A stretch of 64,000 nt of DNA from Methylobacillus flagellatus KT (GTDB taxonomy: Bacteria; Pseudomonadota; Gammaproteobacteria; Burkholderiales; Methylophilaceae). A model generated the notes under the pieces. That model was not told the origin of the DNA, searched no databases, and was given only the letters and a program-made list of their open reading frames with translations. This document shows positions 1 to 8,221 of the stretch, in pieces. How positions within the stretch are numbered: the stretch's first letter is position 1; the number at the start of each line of letters is the position of its first letter. The DNA lies in NCBI RefSeq assembly GCF_000013705.1, contig NC_007947.1, positions 2,604,001-2,668,000 of the forward strand. Direction: 5' to 3'. The translations under genes were made by a program, and so were the position numbers.

Positions 1-1
1 T

Positions 2-173
2 GCTGGCAGTGTATGCGATTTTCGTCGCCGTCTTCTTGAAGCTGCCCGACCCCACACCCGGCAGCGGACTGATTGGTTTCATGCAGTACCTCGCACTGGC
101 CGGGGGCTATATCACCCTGGCCTTGCATGCCCCAACGGCCTTCAGTCTGGACAATCTGCGCAAGGCTGCTTGA
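2..173 (+). CDS. C-terminal end of a small membrane protein, DoxX-like (partial)
   Basis: The reading frame is open from the window edge to a TGA at 171-173, giving 56 residues of the C-terminus. It shows a hydrophobic stretch (LAVYAIFVAVFL), a short polar loop rich in Pro and Gly, a second hydrophobic stretch with a Gly-Gly-Tyr, and a charged tail. This arrangement is like the last two membrane segments of DoxX/SURF4-type proteins, which is a resemblance only. The start and most of the protein lie upstream of the window. It converges on ispH, and a bidirectional hairpin separates them. Confidence 0.45.
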   Translation, partial: LAVYAIFVAVFLKLPDPTPGSGLIGFMQYLALAGGYITLALHAPTAFSLDNLRKAA

Positions 174-196
174 CCACCGCAGTGCACGCACTCGAA

Positions 197-219
197 AAAG
201 GGCGGTAGAACCGCCCTTT
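197..219. terminator. Bidirectional intrinsic terminator between the DoxX-like gene and ispH
   Basis: A perfect 9-bp stem, AAAGGGCGG (197-205) with CCGCCCTTT (211-219), encloses a 5-nt loop. On the minus strand the stem runs into CTTTTTC, which gives ispH the better U-tract. On the plus strand the tail is only TTTC. It lies between two convergent genes, as expected for a shared terminator. Confidence 0.75.
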
Positions 220-240
220 CAATTTGCCAACCGCGATATA

Positions 241-1167
241 TCAGGCCTCGGCCAGATTGCGCGGTATTTTGAACACCACATTCTCCACCACGCCATTGAG
301 CTCCTGCACATCGGCAGCGCCCAGCGCTCTCAGCTTGTTGATCACTTCCTGCACCAGGACCTCCGGCGCAGAGGCACCTGCAGAAACACCGATGCGTTTT
401 TTACCGACGATCCAGGCAGGGTCAAGGAAAGAGGCATTGTCGACCATATAGGACTCTACTCCCTGGTTCTGCGCCACTTCCCGCAGCCGATTGGAATTGG
501 AGCTGTTGGGAGACCCCACCACGATCACCAGGTCGCAATCCCGCGCCATGACCTTGACTGCATCCTGGCGGTTCTGCGTCGCATAACAGATGGAATCACT
601 GCGCGGCGGGGTGATCTCGGGAAACTTGGCCTTGAGCGCACTCACGATCGCAGCGGCATCATCGATCGACAGGGTCGTCTGCGTCACGTAGGCCAATTGC
701 GATGGATCTTTCACTTCCAGCATCGCCACATCCTCCGGCGATTCCACCAGGTACATGCCACCCTCGGCCTGGCCCATGGTTCCTTCCACCTCCGGATGTC
801 CCTTGTGGCCGATCATGATGATTTCCTTGCCTGATGCACGCATCTTCGCCACCTCAAGGTGCACCTTGGTCACTAGGGGGCAGGTAGCGTCGAACACCTG
901 CAAGCCACGGGCTTCTGCCTCGGCGCGCACATCCTTGGAAACACCATGGGCGCTGAAAATCACGGTGTTGCCGGCGGGCACCTCATCCAGCTCCTCGACA
1001 AAGATCGCACCCTTTTTCTTGAGGTCGTCGACCACAAACTTGTTGTGTACCACCTCGTGTCGCACATAAATGGGGGCACCGAACTTCTCCAGTGCCTGCT
1101 CGACGATAATGATCGCGCGGTCTACGCCTGCACAGAACCCACGTGGGTTGGCTAATACAATATCCAT
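241..1167 (-). CDS. ispH: 4-hydroxy-3-methylbut-2-enyl diphosphate reductase
   Basis: This is IspH (LytB), the last enzyme of the MEP isoprenoid pathway, which reduces HMBPP to IPP and DMAPP with a [4Fe-4S] cluster. The 308-residue length fits the family. The three cluster cysteines are visible as C12 (NPRGFCAG), C96 (DATCPLV) and C194 (SICYATQNR). I chose the ATG at 1165-1167, giving the N-terminus [14 protein letters not shown], preceded by AGAAGAG. An in-frame ATG 13 codons upstream overlaps the stop of the CobD-like gene but adds residues atypical of the family. It is the last gene of a three-gene operon and ends at a terminator. Confidence 0.97.
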   Translation of the reverse strand: MDIVLANPRGFCAGVDRAIIIVEQALEKFGAPIYVRHEVVHNKFVVDDLKKKGAIFVEELDEVPAGNTVIFSAHGVSKDVRAEAEARGLQVFDATCPLVTKVHLEVAKMRASGKEIIMIGHKGHPEVEGTMGQAEGGMYLVESPEDVAMLEVKDPSQLAYVTQTTLSIDDAAAIVSALKAKFPEITPPRSDSICYATQNRQDAVKVMARDCDLVIVVGSPNSSNSNRLREVAQNQGVESYMVDNASFLDPAWIVGKKRIGVSAGASAPEVLVQEVINKLRALGAADVQELNGVVENVVFKIPRNLAEA

Positions 1168-1202
1168 AGTCTCTTCTATCAAGTCACCCACTGCCCTCTT
1201 CA

Positions 1203-2117
1203 TCACTGCCCCAGCCAGTGGGCGAAGGTCAGCAGTAGCAATAATCCAATCAACAATACCAGCACGCGCCAGACGAGACCTACCGCACTGCGCAAATAGT
1301 CGGCATCGGCCGCATCGCCCAGGCCGATCTCGGGGCGGAAGACCAGAATGCCATTCATGGGCAACGGTTCGCCTATCCTCACGCCCAGTGCGCCAGCCCC
1401 GCTTGCGAGGATCATGCCCATCGCCTTATCCGGCCAGGTCTCCGCCTGAGAGCGCCAGCAATAAATCGCATCCTCAAAATCGCCTACGATTGCAAAACTG
1501 CCCGCGGTCACGAAGGCGGGTGGCCAGTTTAGCCAACGAAACACCTTGCGCGCCCAATCATTGAAAGGCGTCGCTTCTTCAGGCTGCCACTCCATGGTGA
1601 CGATATGGGACAGCCTGTAAAACAATGCGCCGGCAGGACCGAGGATGACAAACCAGAAAATCGGTGCAAACAAGCCATAATGTGAGCGTGACAACACTGT
1701 CTCCACACTCACCTGCGCCACTTGCGTCAGCGTGAAGTTGTCACTGTCGATTTTCTCCCACTGCCCGAGCAAGAGACGTGCCTCGTCGATGTTACCGGTA
1801 CGCAATGCGGCAATGATCTCTTCCGCACGCGGGCCAAACTGGCTCAAGCGCAAGGTGAAATAAAGCAAGGCCACGCCGAATACGATGCCAAGAATTGCAT
1901 TCACCTGCAACAGCACATAGTAGACCGCACCAACCAGGAGACTGGGCAACAGCACGACCAGCGCCCAGGCCGTCATCCCCTGCAGGCGGTTGCCACCATT
2001 GAAGTTACGCTCCAACAACTGGACCAAGGGCGCGACGATCTCCTGCAACCAGTCCAGCTTGCGGTGCGGCCGGTAATAAGTCAGCGCCAGGGCGCCAATC
2101 AGTGCAATGAAGTTCAA
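1203..2117 (-). CDS. CobD/CbiB-family membrane protein
   Basis: The 304-residue product has several hydrophobic segments: at the N-terminus, around residues 50-90, around 150-170, and a C-terminal helix ending in [13 protein letters not shown]. The pattern resembles the CobD/CbiB (adenosylcobinamide-phosphate synthase) family, including a [17 protein letters not shown] segment. No other cobalamin biosynthesis gene is in the window, and betaproteobacteria often carry this divergent stand-alone form, so a cobalamin role is not established. Its ATG overlaps the stop of the GyrI-like gene (ATGA, 2114-2117), and its stop touches the ispH reading frame, which indicates a tightly coupled operon. Confidence 0.7.
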   Translation of the reverse strand: MNFIALIGALALTYYRPHRKLDWLQEIVAPLVQLLERNFNGGNRLQGMTAWALVVLLPSLLVGAVYYVLLQVNAILGIVFGVALLYFTLRLSQFGPRAEEIIAALRTGNIDEARLLLGQWEKIDSDNFTLTQVAQVSVETVLSRSHYGLFAPIFWFVILGPAGALFYRLSHIVTMEWQPEEATPFNDWARKVFRWLNWPPAFVTAGSFAIVGDFEDAIYCWRSQAETWPDKAMGMILASGAGALGVRIGEPLPMNGILVFRPEIGLGDAADADYLRSAVGLVWRVLVLLIGLLLLLTFAHWLGQ

Positions 2118-2677
2118 GGCGACACTCCTGCATTGGGTTGTGATTCAGGAACGGGATTCAACGGCATTTCGACGCTCAGCACACTATCATCCACAATCTC
2201 GACCGTGGGCAGGTTCAATGGCATATCCTTGGACTTGACGAACTCCAGCACCTTGGAATAAGTCTTGCCATAGGCAAGCAAGGGATGCGCCTTAATGCTG
2301 GCGACGAACACTTTGCGCACGGGTACGGTATCCACCTGGATCGGTGCCACCGGCTTGGCATCGGCATCAATGATGAAGCCGGCACGCGCATGCAGTTCCT
2401 TGTATGGCGTAGTGCGTGGATCGCTGAAAATCAGGGTGATTTCCGGGCCGGGCTGTATATTCTGATCAACCAGCTCGTGCAGTACCTCTTCCTGCTTGCT
2501 GGATAGCTTGGAATAAGGGCCGTCGGCTTCTAGGTAGGCATAGCGGTAATTGCCTCGCTCTGCAATCTCGACATCGGCAGATGAAAACAAGCCCCACCAC
2601 CACAGCACCAGGGTCACGGGGATCAGAAATACCAGCAGGAAATAAGGTAATTGTTTCTTCACGGTCTTGGCTGCCAT
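2114..2677 (-). CDS. Membrane-anchored GyrI-like (effector-binding) domain protein
   Basis: The 187-residue product starts with a basic stretch (AAKTVKKQ) and one membrane helix (residues about 10-28, including LVLWWWGLF). A periplasmic-side domain follows, resembling GyrI/AraC effector-binding proteins (LEADGPYSKL, then an EITLIFSDPRTTPYKELHARAGF-like strand pattern). Family members bind small hydrophobic ligands; the substrate here is unknown. I chose the ATG at 2675-2677, since a longer frame to 2764 adds polar sequence before the membrane anchor. It is the first gene of the operon with the CobD-like gene and ispH. Confidence 0.6.
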   Translation of the reverse strand: MAAKTVKKQLPYFLLVFLIPVTLVLWWWGLFSSADVEIAERGNYRYAYLEADGPYSKLSSKQEEVLHELVDQNIQPGPEITLIFSDPRTTPYKELHARAGFIIDADAKPVAPIQVDTVPVRKVFVASIKAHPLLAYGKTYSKVLEFVKSKDMPLNLPTVEIVDDSVLSVEMPLNPVPESQPNAGVSP

Positions 2678-2987
2678 CAGACAATTGTCCGCAACATGCC
2701 TTGCGGGCCCGAACAACAGGCTGAGGCTACTATTATTGTTACTGCCAAACGATACCACAGACACAGCTTGTCTTCATCATAACTTTCAATCATGCATTTG
2801 AAATCCCAACTGCACGTATTCACGCTATTTTTTGAGGTGGGCACGGCACCTAACCGTAGGCTCGGGACATAGGTACGGGTGCTGTGCCACATTGGCATCA
2901 ATACCCAATGAAAATGACGTGAGCAGCGCTCAGCCATCAAATCCCAGTATAATGGCGGTTTTGCGTTTCAAAGCTGCCAGAGCCACG
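2678..2987. other. Divergent promoter region upstream of purU
   Basis: This 310-bp stretch separates the GyrI-like operon (minus) from purU (plus). A perfect TATAAT at 2948-2953 lies 34 bp upstream of the purU ATG and is a plausible -10 element, but no good -35 is seen at 17 bp. A small inverted repeat, TGAGC-AGC-GCTCA (2920-2932), covers the expected -35 position and could be an operator. I see no coding sequence here. Confidence 0.4.
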
Positions 2988-3842
2988 ATGAAAAACACCG
3001 CAACCCTGCTTGTGACCTGCCCTGACCGCAAAGGCATCGTCGCTTCGATTGCTGATTTTCTCTATCGCCACGATGCCAACATCCTGCATGCGGACCAGCA
3101 CCAGGATGCCGAGAACAACCTGTTCCTGATGCGTGTAGAGTTCGACCTAGAAGGTGCCAAGGTAACCTTGGACAACTTCCCGGGGCACTTCTCTTCGATT
3201 GCCGACCAGTTCAGCATGAATTGGGAGCTCAAAGGCTCACAGCGCCGGGCACGCATGGCCATCATGGTCTCCCAATATGACCATTGCCTGGTGGACCTGC
3301 TGCACCGCCACCAGAGCGGCGAGCTCGATTGCGACATCCCACTCATCATCAGCAACCATCGCGATACTGAGCACTTGGCCAGGTTCTACGGCATCCCTTT
3401 CTTCCATATTGAAGTCTCCAGAGACAACAAGGCCGAGGCCGAGGCGCGGCAATTCGCATTATTCGATGAACACCAGGTCGACCTCATCGTACTGGCGCGT
3501 TACATGCAGATTCTCTCCCCTGATTTCGTCAAGCGCTATCCGCACCGCATCATCAATATCCATCACTCCTTCCTGCCGGCGTTCATCGGCGCCCGCCCAT
3601 ACCACCGGGCCTTTGAGCGCGGCGTCAAGCTGATCGGTGCCACCAGCCACTATGTCACTGAAGTCCTGGATGAAGGCCCCATCATCGAGCAGGACATTAC
3701 CCGCATTTCTCATCGCGACCAGGTCGAAGACCTGATACAGAAAGGTCGAGACCTTGAGCGGGTCGTACTATCCCGCGCCGTGCGCTGGCACATCGAAAAC
3801 CGCATCCTGCTCTACGCGAACAAAACCGTGATCTTCGACTGA
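2988..3842 (+). CDS. purU: Formyltetrahydrofolate deformylase
   Basis: PurU hydrolyses 10-formyl-THF to formate and THF. The 284-residue protein has an N-terminal ACT regulatory domain (residues 1-85, starting LLVTCPDRKGIVASIADFL) and a formyltransferase-fold catalytic domain. The catalytic Asn-His pattern is at N190-H193 (NIHHSFLPAF) and the partner Asp at D228 (VLDEGPII). I chose the ATG at 2988-2990 because the ACT domain begins directly after it; the longer frame from 2832 adds non-family residues. It appears monocistronic. In a methylotroph it would link the folate one-carbon pool to free formate, which is an inference. Confidence 0.95.
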   Translation: MKNTATLLVTCPDRKGIVASIADFLYRHDANILHADQHQDAENNLFLMRVEFDLEGAKVTLDNFPGHFSSIADQFSMNWELKGSQRRARMAIMVSQYDHCLVDLLHRHQSGELDCDIPLIISNHRDTEHLARFYGIPFFHIEVSRDNKAEAEARQFALFDEHQVDLIVLARYMQILSPDFVKRYPHRIINIHHSFLPAFIGARPYHRAFERGVKLIGATSHYVTEVLDEGPIIEQDITRISHRDQVEDLIQKGRDLERVVLSRAVRWHIENRILLYANKTVIFD

Positions 3843-4187
3843 CCGGACCAACGCCGAGAAACTGTCATCAATGCCGGAATATCGACATGATGGTGCCAAG
3901 TTCCGGCTACACTGGCACTGGCGACTCAAACGCCGCCTTAGTCCAATAGGACTAAAAACCCTATAAAAACAATGACATTTACCTAGCACATCATTTAGAC
4001 TAGCCCGCAGCTCTCCGAATTGGCGCAATCCATGCTTAATGATGGGTTGTCATCAATCATGCGTGATATCCGCAACTCGCTTGGGTTCACAATGATTGAC
4101 ATTCAGGGCATGGGTTTTGAGCTAGATTAACACTGCAGAGCAGAAAGAATTCCGCCGCGTATCTATAAAAATCACTAAGGGTTGAAC
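3843..4187. other. Intergenic region upstream of the type I secretion operon
   Basis: This 345-bp, relatively AT-rich region has no convincing ORF. It must hold the purU terminator, which I cannot identify, and the promoter of the secretion operon. Its clearest structure is the 18-bp inverted repeat at 3938-3955, followed by an A-rich run (actaaaaaccctataaaaac). Confidence 0.4.
3938..3955. repeat. Inverted repeat, possible operator of the secretion operon
   Basis: TTAGTCC-AATA-GGACTAA is a perfect 7-bp inverted repeat with a 4-nt centre, about 235 bp upstream of the first secretion gene. It has no U-tract typical of a terminator. A binding site for a dimeric regulator is possible, but no known motif is assigned. 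Confidence 0.35.
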
Positions 4188-6116
4188 GTGTCAAACAGCC
4201 GCAAGTACTTCATGTTTAAATGTACATGGCCTATGTTAGTGGTGACAGCAGCCTGGGCTGCCGAACCGCAAGGGGAAACCACAAATGCACCTGCCAGCGC
4301 ATTGCAGACTGCTTCCAGCGCCGCCCACGCGGCAGTTGAGGCTGCCAATGCGGCGGCCGCAGCAGCCACGGCCGCCGCGAATGCCGCTACTGCGGCCGCG
4401 AATGCAGCCAGCGAAGCAGTCAAGGCCACCGAGCAGGGCTTGAAGCAACCACAGCTAGTCGTCGCGCCAACGACGCCGGAGCAGCTGGCTTCTCCCCCTG
4501 CCAGTGCAGCGCCTGCCCTTGTTGGCAACACTCCCCTGCAACAGCAGGCAGCCCAACCCAATGTGGCACCAATCGGACTGCAATCGCTGAACCTGGACTT
4601 GCCGACACAGGCTCAATCCGTGGCTGCAGTCGACGAGCTCCACTTGTCACGCCTGTTTGGCACCAGCATCATCCCGGTGGCAGTAGCCAATGAAATCCAC
4701 AATGAATACCTGAGCAGCGAGTATGCAGATCAGGTTCATTCCGAGCAGTCACCGGCCACCGTCACCGACACCATGGATATCCGCGCGGCAACCGATGCCG
4801 CCGTCGATTTCAGTCGCGATGTGCATATCGCCGATGAACGCCTGAACCAGGCCGAAGCGCAATCCAAGCAGGCACGCGGCCTGTTGCTACCCAATCTTTC
4901 CGTGCGCTATGGCAAGGGGCGTGAAATCTCCTCACCCTCTTCCGCCATTAATGCCCGTACCGGCTCCCGCATGGAGGAATCGCACCATACCCGCACTGAC
5001 CGCATCATTACCCTGCGCCAGCCGCTGATGGACTTGACCAGCATTTATGACTGGAAGCGCCGCCAGGCCATCATCAGTGCACGCGAGGAAAGCCGCCGCG
5101 GCAGCCAGGGGGATGCCTGGCTTTCCACCGTCAATGCCTACCTCGGCCTGACCACCAGCCGCCTGATTGCCGACCTGTCGCTGGGCTATGAAAACCAGCT
5201 CAACGAACTGTTCACTTATGTGGACAAGCGCGCTGCCGCCGGCGCCTCCAGCGATGCCGACCGCGAGCGCGTGCGCGCCCGCAGCCTGGCCGCGCGCTCG
5301 GCACGTACCCAACAAGAAGCCGCGCACTCGGCTGCCAGCATCGAATTCCTGCGCCTGACCAACATCGCACCACAGAATATCCGGCTGCCGGAGCGTGAAG
5401 ACATGGGCACCATCCCGTCAACGGCAGCCGAAGCCATCAAGATCGCGATGGACAACAGCCCCGACATCGCATCAATTCGGGAAGAACTGCGCGCGTCCCA
5501 AATAGACCACAATGTGGCCCGGTCACGTTACGCGCCTCGCCTCGACCTGGAGCTTTCCAGGTGGACCACGGACAACGCAGGCGGCCCCGTGGGCGAGCAG
5601 GACGACAAGCGCTTCATGGTCGTCCTGAACTGGAACCTGCTGAATGGTGGTGCCGACTACTACATGGCGCGGGAGAAACTGTCGCGCATCGAGGAAATCC
5701 GTTACCGCCTGGACGACCTGCAGCGCCGCATCAGCCAGGCCATGATCTCGCAATATGCCATTCTTGAGTCCACCCGCGAGCAACTCGTTGCCGGATACCG
5801 CGAATTGAATGCGATCACTTCCGCAGTAACTGCAATGTCTGAAAAGATGCTGGCAGGCAACCAGTCGCTGCTGGATCTGCTGGATGTCTATGACCGCCAA
5901 TACCAGGCCCGTACCCGCTTGGTGACGCTGCATGCCCAGGAAATCGACGCCCTCTCGCAAATCAATCGCTTGCTCGGACAATCCCGGCCCATGACCATGG
6001 TTGCCGACGGCAAGGCGCCAGGTTTCGGTCCTGCCACGCCGCATGCTGAAGACACCGTGACCATGCCGTTGGACCTGCAAGAAGAAGGCACGGCTACGCC
6101 GCTACCCAAGGAATAG
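4188..6116 (+). CDS. TolC-family outer membrane channel of a type I secretion system
   Basis: This is the outer membrane component of the secretion system encoded here. With the GTG start at 4188 the product has 642 residues. AAGGG lies 6 nt upstream at 4177-4181; the in-frame TTG at 4182 would leave no spacer. A signal peptide ends near residue 25 (TAAWAA). Residues about 35-82 are an Ala-rich low-complexity helix, followed by a Pro/Gln-rich linker to about residue 130. The TolC/OEP domain fills about 200-600 and contains two repeated halves with conserved LRQPLMD and VVLNWNLLNGG segments. An acidic Pro-rich tail follows. The N-terminal extension is unusual for the family. It is the first gene of a six-gene operon. 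Confidence 0.85.
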   Translation: MSNSRKYFMFKCTWPMLVVTAAWAAEPQGETTNAPASALQTASSAAHAAVEAANAAAAAATAAANAATAAANAASEAVKATEQGLKQPQLVVAPTTPEQLASPPASAAPALVGNTPLQQQAAQPNVAPIGLQSLNLDLPTQAQSVAAVDELHLSRLFGTSIIPVAVANEIHNEYLSSEYADQVHSEQSPATVTDTMDIRAATDAAVDFSRDVHIADERLNQAEAQSKQARGLLLPNLSVRYGKGREISSPSSAINARTGSRMEESHHTRTDRIITLRQPLMDLTSIYDWKRRQAIISAREESRRGSQGDAWLSTVNAYLGLTTSRLIADLSLGYENQLNELFTYVDKRAAAGASSDADRERVRARSLAARSARTQQEAAHSAASIEFLRLTNIAPQNIRLPEREDMGTIPSTAAEAIKIAMDNSPDIASIREELRASQIDHNVARSRYAPRLDLELSRWTTDNAGGPVGEQDDKRFMVVLNWNLLNGGADYYMAREKLSRIEEIRYRLDDLQRRISQAMISQYAILESTREQLVAGYRELNAITSAVTAMSEKMLAGNQSLLDLLDVYDRQYQARTRLVTLHAQEIDALSQINRLLGQSRPMTMVADGKAPGFGPATPHAEDTVTMPLDLQEEGTATPLPKE

Positions 6117-6128
6117 TGAAAGAACGCC

Positions 6129-6890
6129 ATGCAGCTTGATAACGAACAGGAAGACGCCGGCATTTTCTGGCCCGGTTACGTGGACGCAGTCAGCAACCTG
6201 GTGCTGAACCTGCTGTTTGTCGTCGTGATTCTCACCATTGCGGTCTTCATTTTCGCCATGGAGCTGGGACGGCGCCATATCAGTGCCGAGACCCCGGTTG
6301 CACCGCCGGCTGACGAGCAGATGCATGTCTCCCAGATCACGCCTTCGGATATGGAAGCGATAGAACCCACTTCGCACCAATCCGACGATGACGCGGCCCG
6401 CTTGCGCCTGCAGGTCGATGCATTGCAGAAACAACTGGCCGCCCTCAAGGGCAAGGACGACGAGGTGCGCCGCCTCAAGGAAGAGCTGGCGGCTCTGCAG
6501 CATGAGAAATCTGCCGGCCGCAACAGCCAGCGCCGTGTGGTTGCCGCCACCGTACGTGCCGAAGAACCCGACATGACCATCTCAGGTGCCCAAGGCGGCC
6601 TCGTTGTCGACTTCGTTGATGATGCCATCACGATATCGACTGCCGAGGCCGATGAATTACGCGGCCCGCTGCAGCCTATCGTGGAAAGCGGTGGTGCGAC
6701 CCTGGAAGTCAGCGTCCCGCCAGGCTTTACCGAGGCACGGCGCCTCGCATTCTATCGCGCCATGGCGGTACGCAACCTGCTGATCGACATGAAACTCCCT
6801 GCCGACCGGATTCGTGTTTCCATCATCGATGGCAACGCCAGGTCGGACAGCTCGCTGGTCTCCGTCGTGCCGGCAAGCGGTAAAGAATAG
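6129..6890 (+). CDS. MotB/SiiA-like inner membrane protein with divergent OmpA-like domain
   Basis: The 253-residue product has one N-terminal membrane helix (about 18-44). D19, in WPGYVDAVSNLVLNLLF, sits where MotB carries its proton-conducting Asp (YADFMTAMM). A charged coiled coil follows (about 88-132). The C-terminal domain (about 155-250) resembles an OmpA/MotB peptidoglycan-binding fold (RAMAVRNLLIDMKLPADRIRV) but lacks the usual GHTD loop. It is 12 bp downstream of the TolC-like gene. Family knowledge: in Salmonella SPI-4, SiiA has this layout and pairs with MotA-like SiiB. Inferred role: the peptidoglycan-anchored stator half of a proton channel with the MotA-like protein encoded two genes downstream. 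Confidence 0.7.
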   Translation: MQLDNEQEDAGIFWPGYVDAVSNLVLNLLFVVVILTIAVFIFAMELGRRHISAETPVAPPADEQMHVSQITPSDMEAIEPTSHQSDDDAARLRLQVDALQKQLAALKGKDDEVRRLKEELAALQHEKSAGRNSQRRVVAATVRAEEPDMTISGAQGGLVVDFVDDAITISTAEADELRGPLQPIVESGGATLEVSVPPGFTEARRLAFYRAMAVRNLLIDMKLPADRIRVSIIDGNARSDSSLVSVVPASGKE

Positions 6891-6907
6891 AGGGCACGCC
6901 TGGCGAC

Positions 6908-8194
6908 ATGAGCTGGTTGCGCAGACAATGGAATGCCATGACGCCTTCACGGGCCTTTGTTCTGATCAGTGTGTTCGCTGTCGCGGCATTGATCACTTGG
7001 GCAGCACTGGCACAAGTTGACCTGATTGTGCGTACGGTGGGCCGTGTGGTACCGGCGGGCAAGGCGCAAATCGTGCAGCACCTCGAAGGCGGGATTGTGA
7101 GAACCCTCCTTGTGCAGGAAGGCGAAATCGTCAAGGCAGGCCAGCCGTTGATCGAGCTTTCCGACATCAAGGCGCGCTCCGACCTCGGTCAGGAGCGTAC
7201 CAAGCGCGACGCCCTGCGCGGACGCGAGGCAAGACTGCTGGCGGAGGCACGCGGTAAGACCAGCATCGAGTTCCCTGCCGACCTGCACGATGCCGAAGTC
7301 AAGCAAGCAGAGTCCGCCGCGCTGCGTGCCAGGTTATCCAGCGTGAACGAGGAGTCCCGTGTATTGCGCGACCAGAGTGCCCAGCGCCGAGGTGAAATCG
7401 CCGAGATTGAGACCAGGCGCAAGAACTTGGTGTCGGAGATCGAGCTGGCACGCCAGCAGCATGCCCTGATTGAAGGGCTGAACAAGAATGGTGCCGCATC
7501 GAGGATGGAATTGCTGGACGCGGAAAGCCGGCTGCAGCGCCTGGAGTCTCAGTTGCGCGAAGCCGAAGCAGCTTTGCCCCGGCTGAAAGCGGCACAGGCG
7601 GAAATCGAGTCCAAGATCGCCGAGCTGTGGGCCCGCTTCCGGGCGGATGCAACAGCCCAGTTGACCGACGTCCGGGCTGAGCTGCAACGGTCTACACTCG
7701 AGTTCGAGACCAATGCAGACCGCCTTGAACGCAATATCGTGCGTGCGCCGATGGCAGGGTTCATCAACCGCATGATGCTTTCGACGGTGGGTGGCGTGAT
7801 CAGGCCGGGAGAGCCTTTACTGGAAATCACGCCGGAAGACGAACATATCGTCGTCGAGACCCGTGCGAGGCCGGATGACCGTGCCAACCTGCGCAATGGC
7901 CTGCCGGCAAGGGTACGCATCGGCGCATTCGACTATGCCACTTATGGCGCCTTGCCAGGCAAGGTCACCGAAGTCAGTGCGGACACCTTGTTCGACGAAC
8001 GTGAAGGGTATTACTACCGGGTGAGGGTAGATGTTGGGAGCATCAGTGAGATCAAGCTGGCGAAATCTGCTGGCCCGATTTCACCAGGGATGTCAGTGAC
8101 GGCGGATATTGTCGTAGGCAAGCGCACCGTGCTTTCCTACCTGCTGTCGCCGATGATGCGTTTCGGGGATCGCGTATTCCGCGATCCGAGATAG
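6908..8194 (+). CDS. HlyD-family periplasmic adaptor (membrane fusion protein)
   Basis: The 428-residue protein bridges the inner-membrane ABC transporter and the TolC-like channel. A short cytoplasmic N-terminus precedes a membrane helix (about 16-36). A lipoyl-like half-motif follows (about 55-90, IVQHLEGGIVRTLLVQEGE), then a long coiled coil (about 95-265). Next comes the second lipoyl half (IVRAPMAGFINRMMLSTVGGVI), and a beta-barrel domain reaches the C-terminus. These are hallmarks of type I secretion adaptors. It lies 17 bp after the MotB-like gene and 27 bp before the MotA-like gene, so the proton-channel pair is interleaved with secretion components. Confidence 0.93.
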   Translation: MSWLRRQWNAMTPSRAFVLISVFAVAALITWAALAQVDLIVRTVGRVVPAGKAQIVQHLEGGIVRTLLVQEGEIVKAGQPLIELSDIKARSDLGQERTKRDALRGREARLLAEARGKTSIEFPADLHDAEVKQAESAALRARLSSVNEESRVLRDQSAQRRGEIAEIETRRKNLVSEIELARQQHALIEGLNKNGAASRMELLDAESRLQRLESQLREAEAALPRLKAAQAEIESKIAELWARFRADATAQLTDVRAELQRSTLEFETNADRLERNIVRAPMAGFINRMMLSTVGGVIRPGEPLLEITPEDEHIVVETRARPDDRANLRNGLPARVRIGAFDYATYGALPGKVTEVSADTLFDEREGYYYRVRVDVGSISEIKLAKSAGPISPGMSVTADIVVGKRTVLSYLLSPMMRFGDRVFRDPR

Positions 8195-8221
8195 AGATTA
8201 TTTGTTAAAGGTAAGTTCCAC

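Noticed and set aside
73..1564. Several long plus-strand frames opposite ispH and the CobD-like gene
   Set aside because: They are antisense to genes with clear family motifs, have no ribosome sites and show Arg/His/Pro-rich composition typical of shadow frames.
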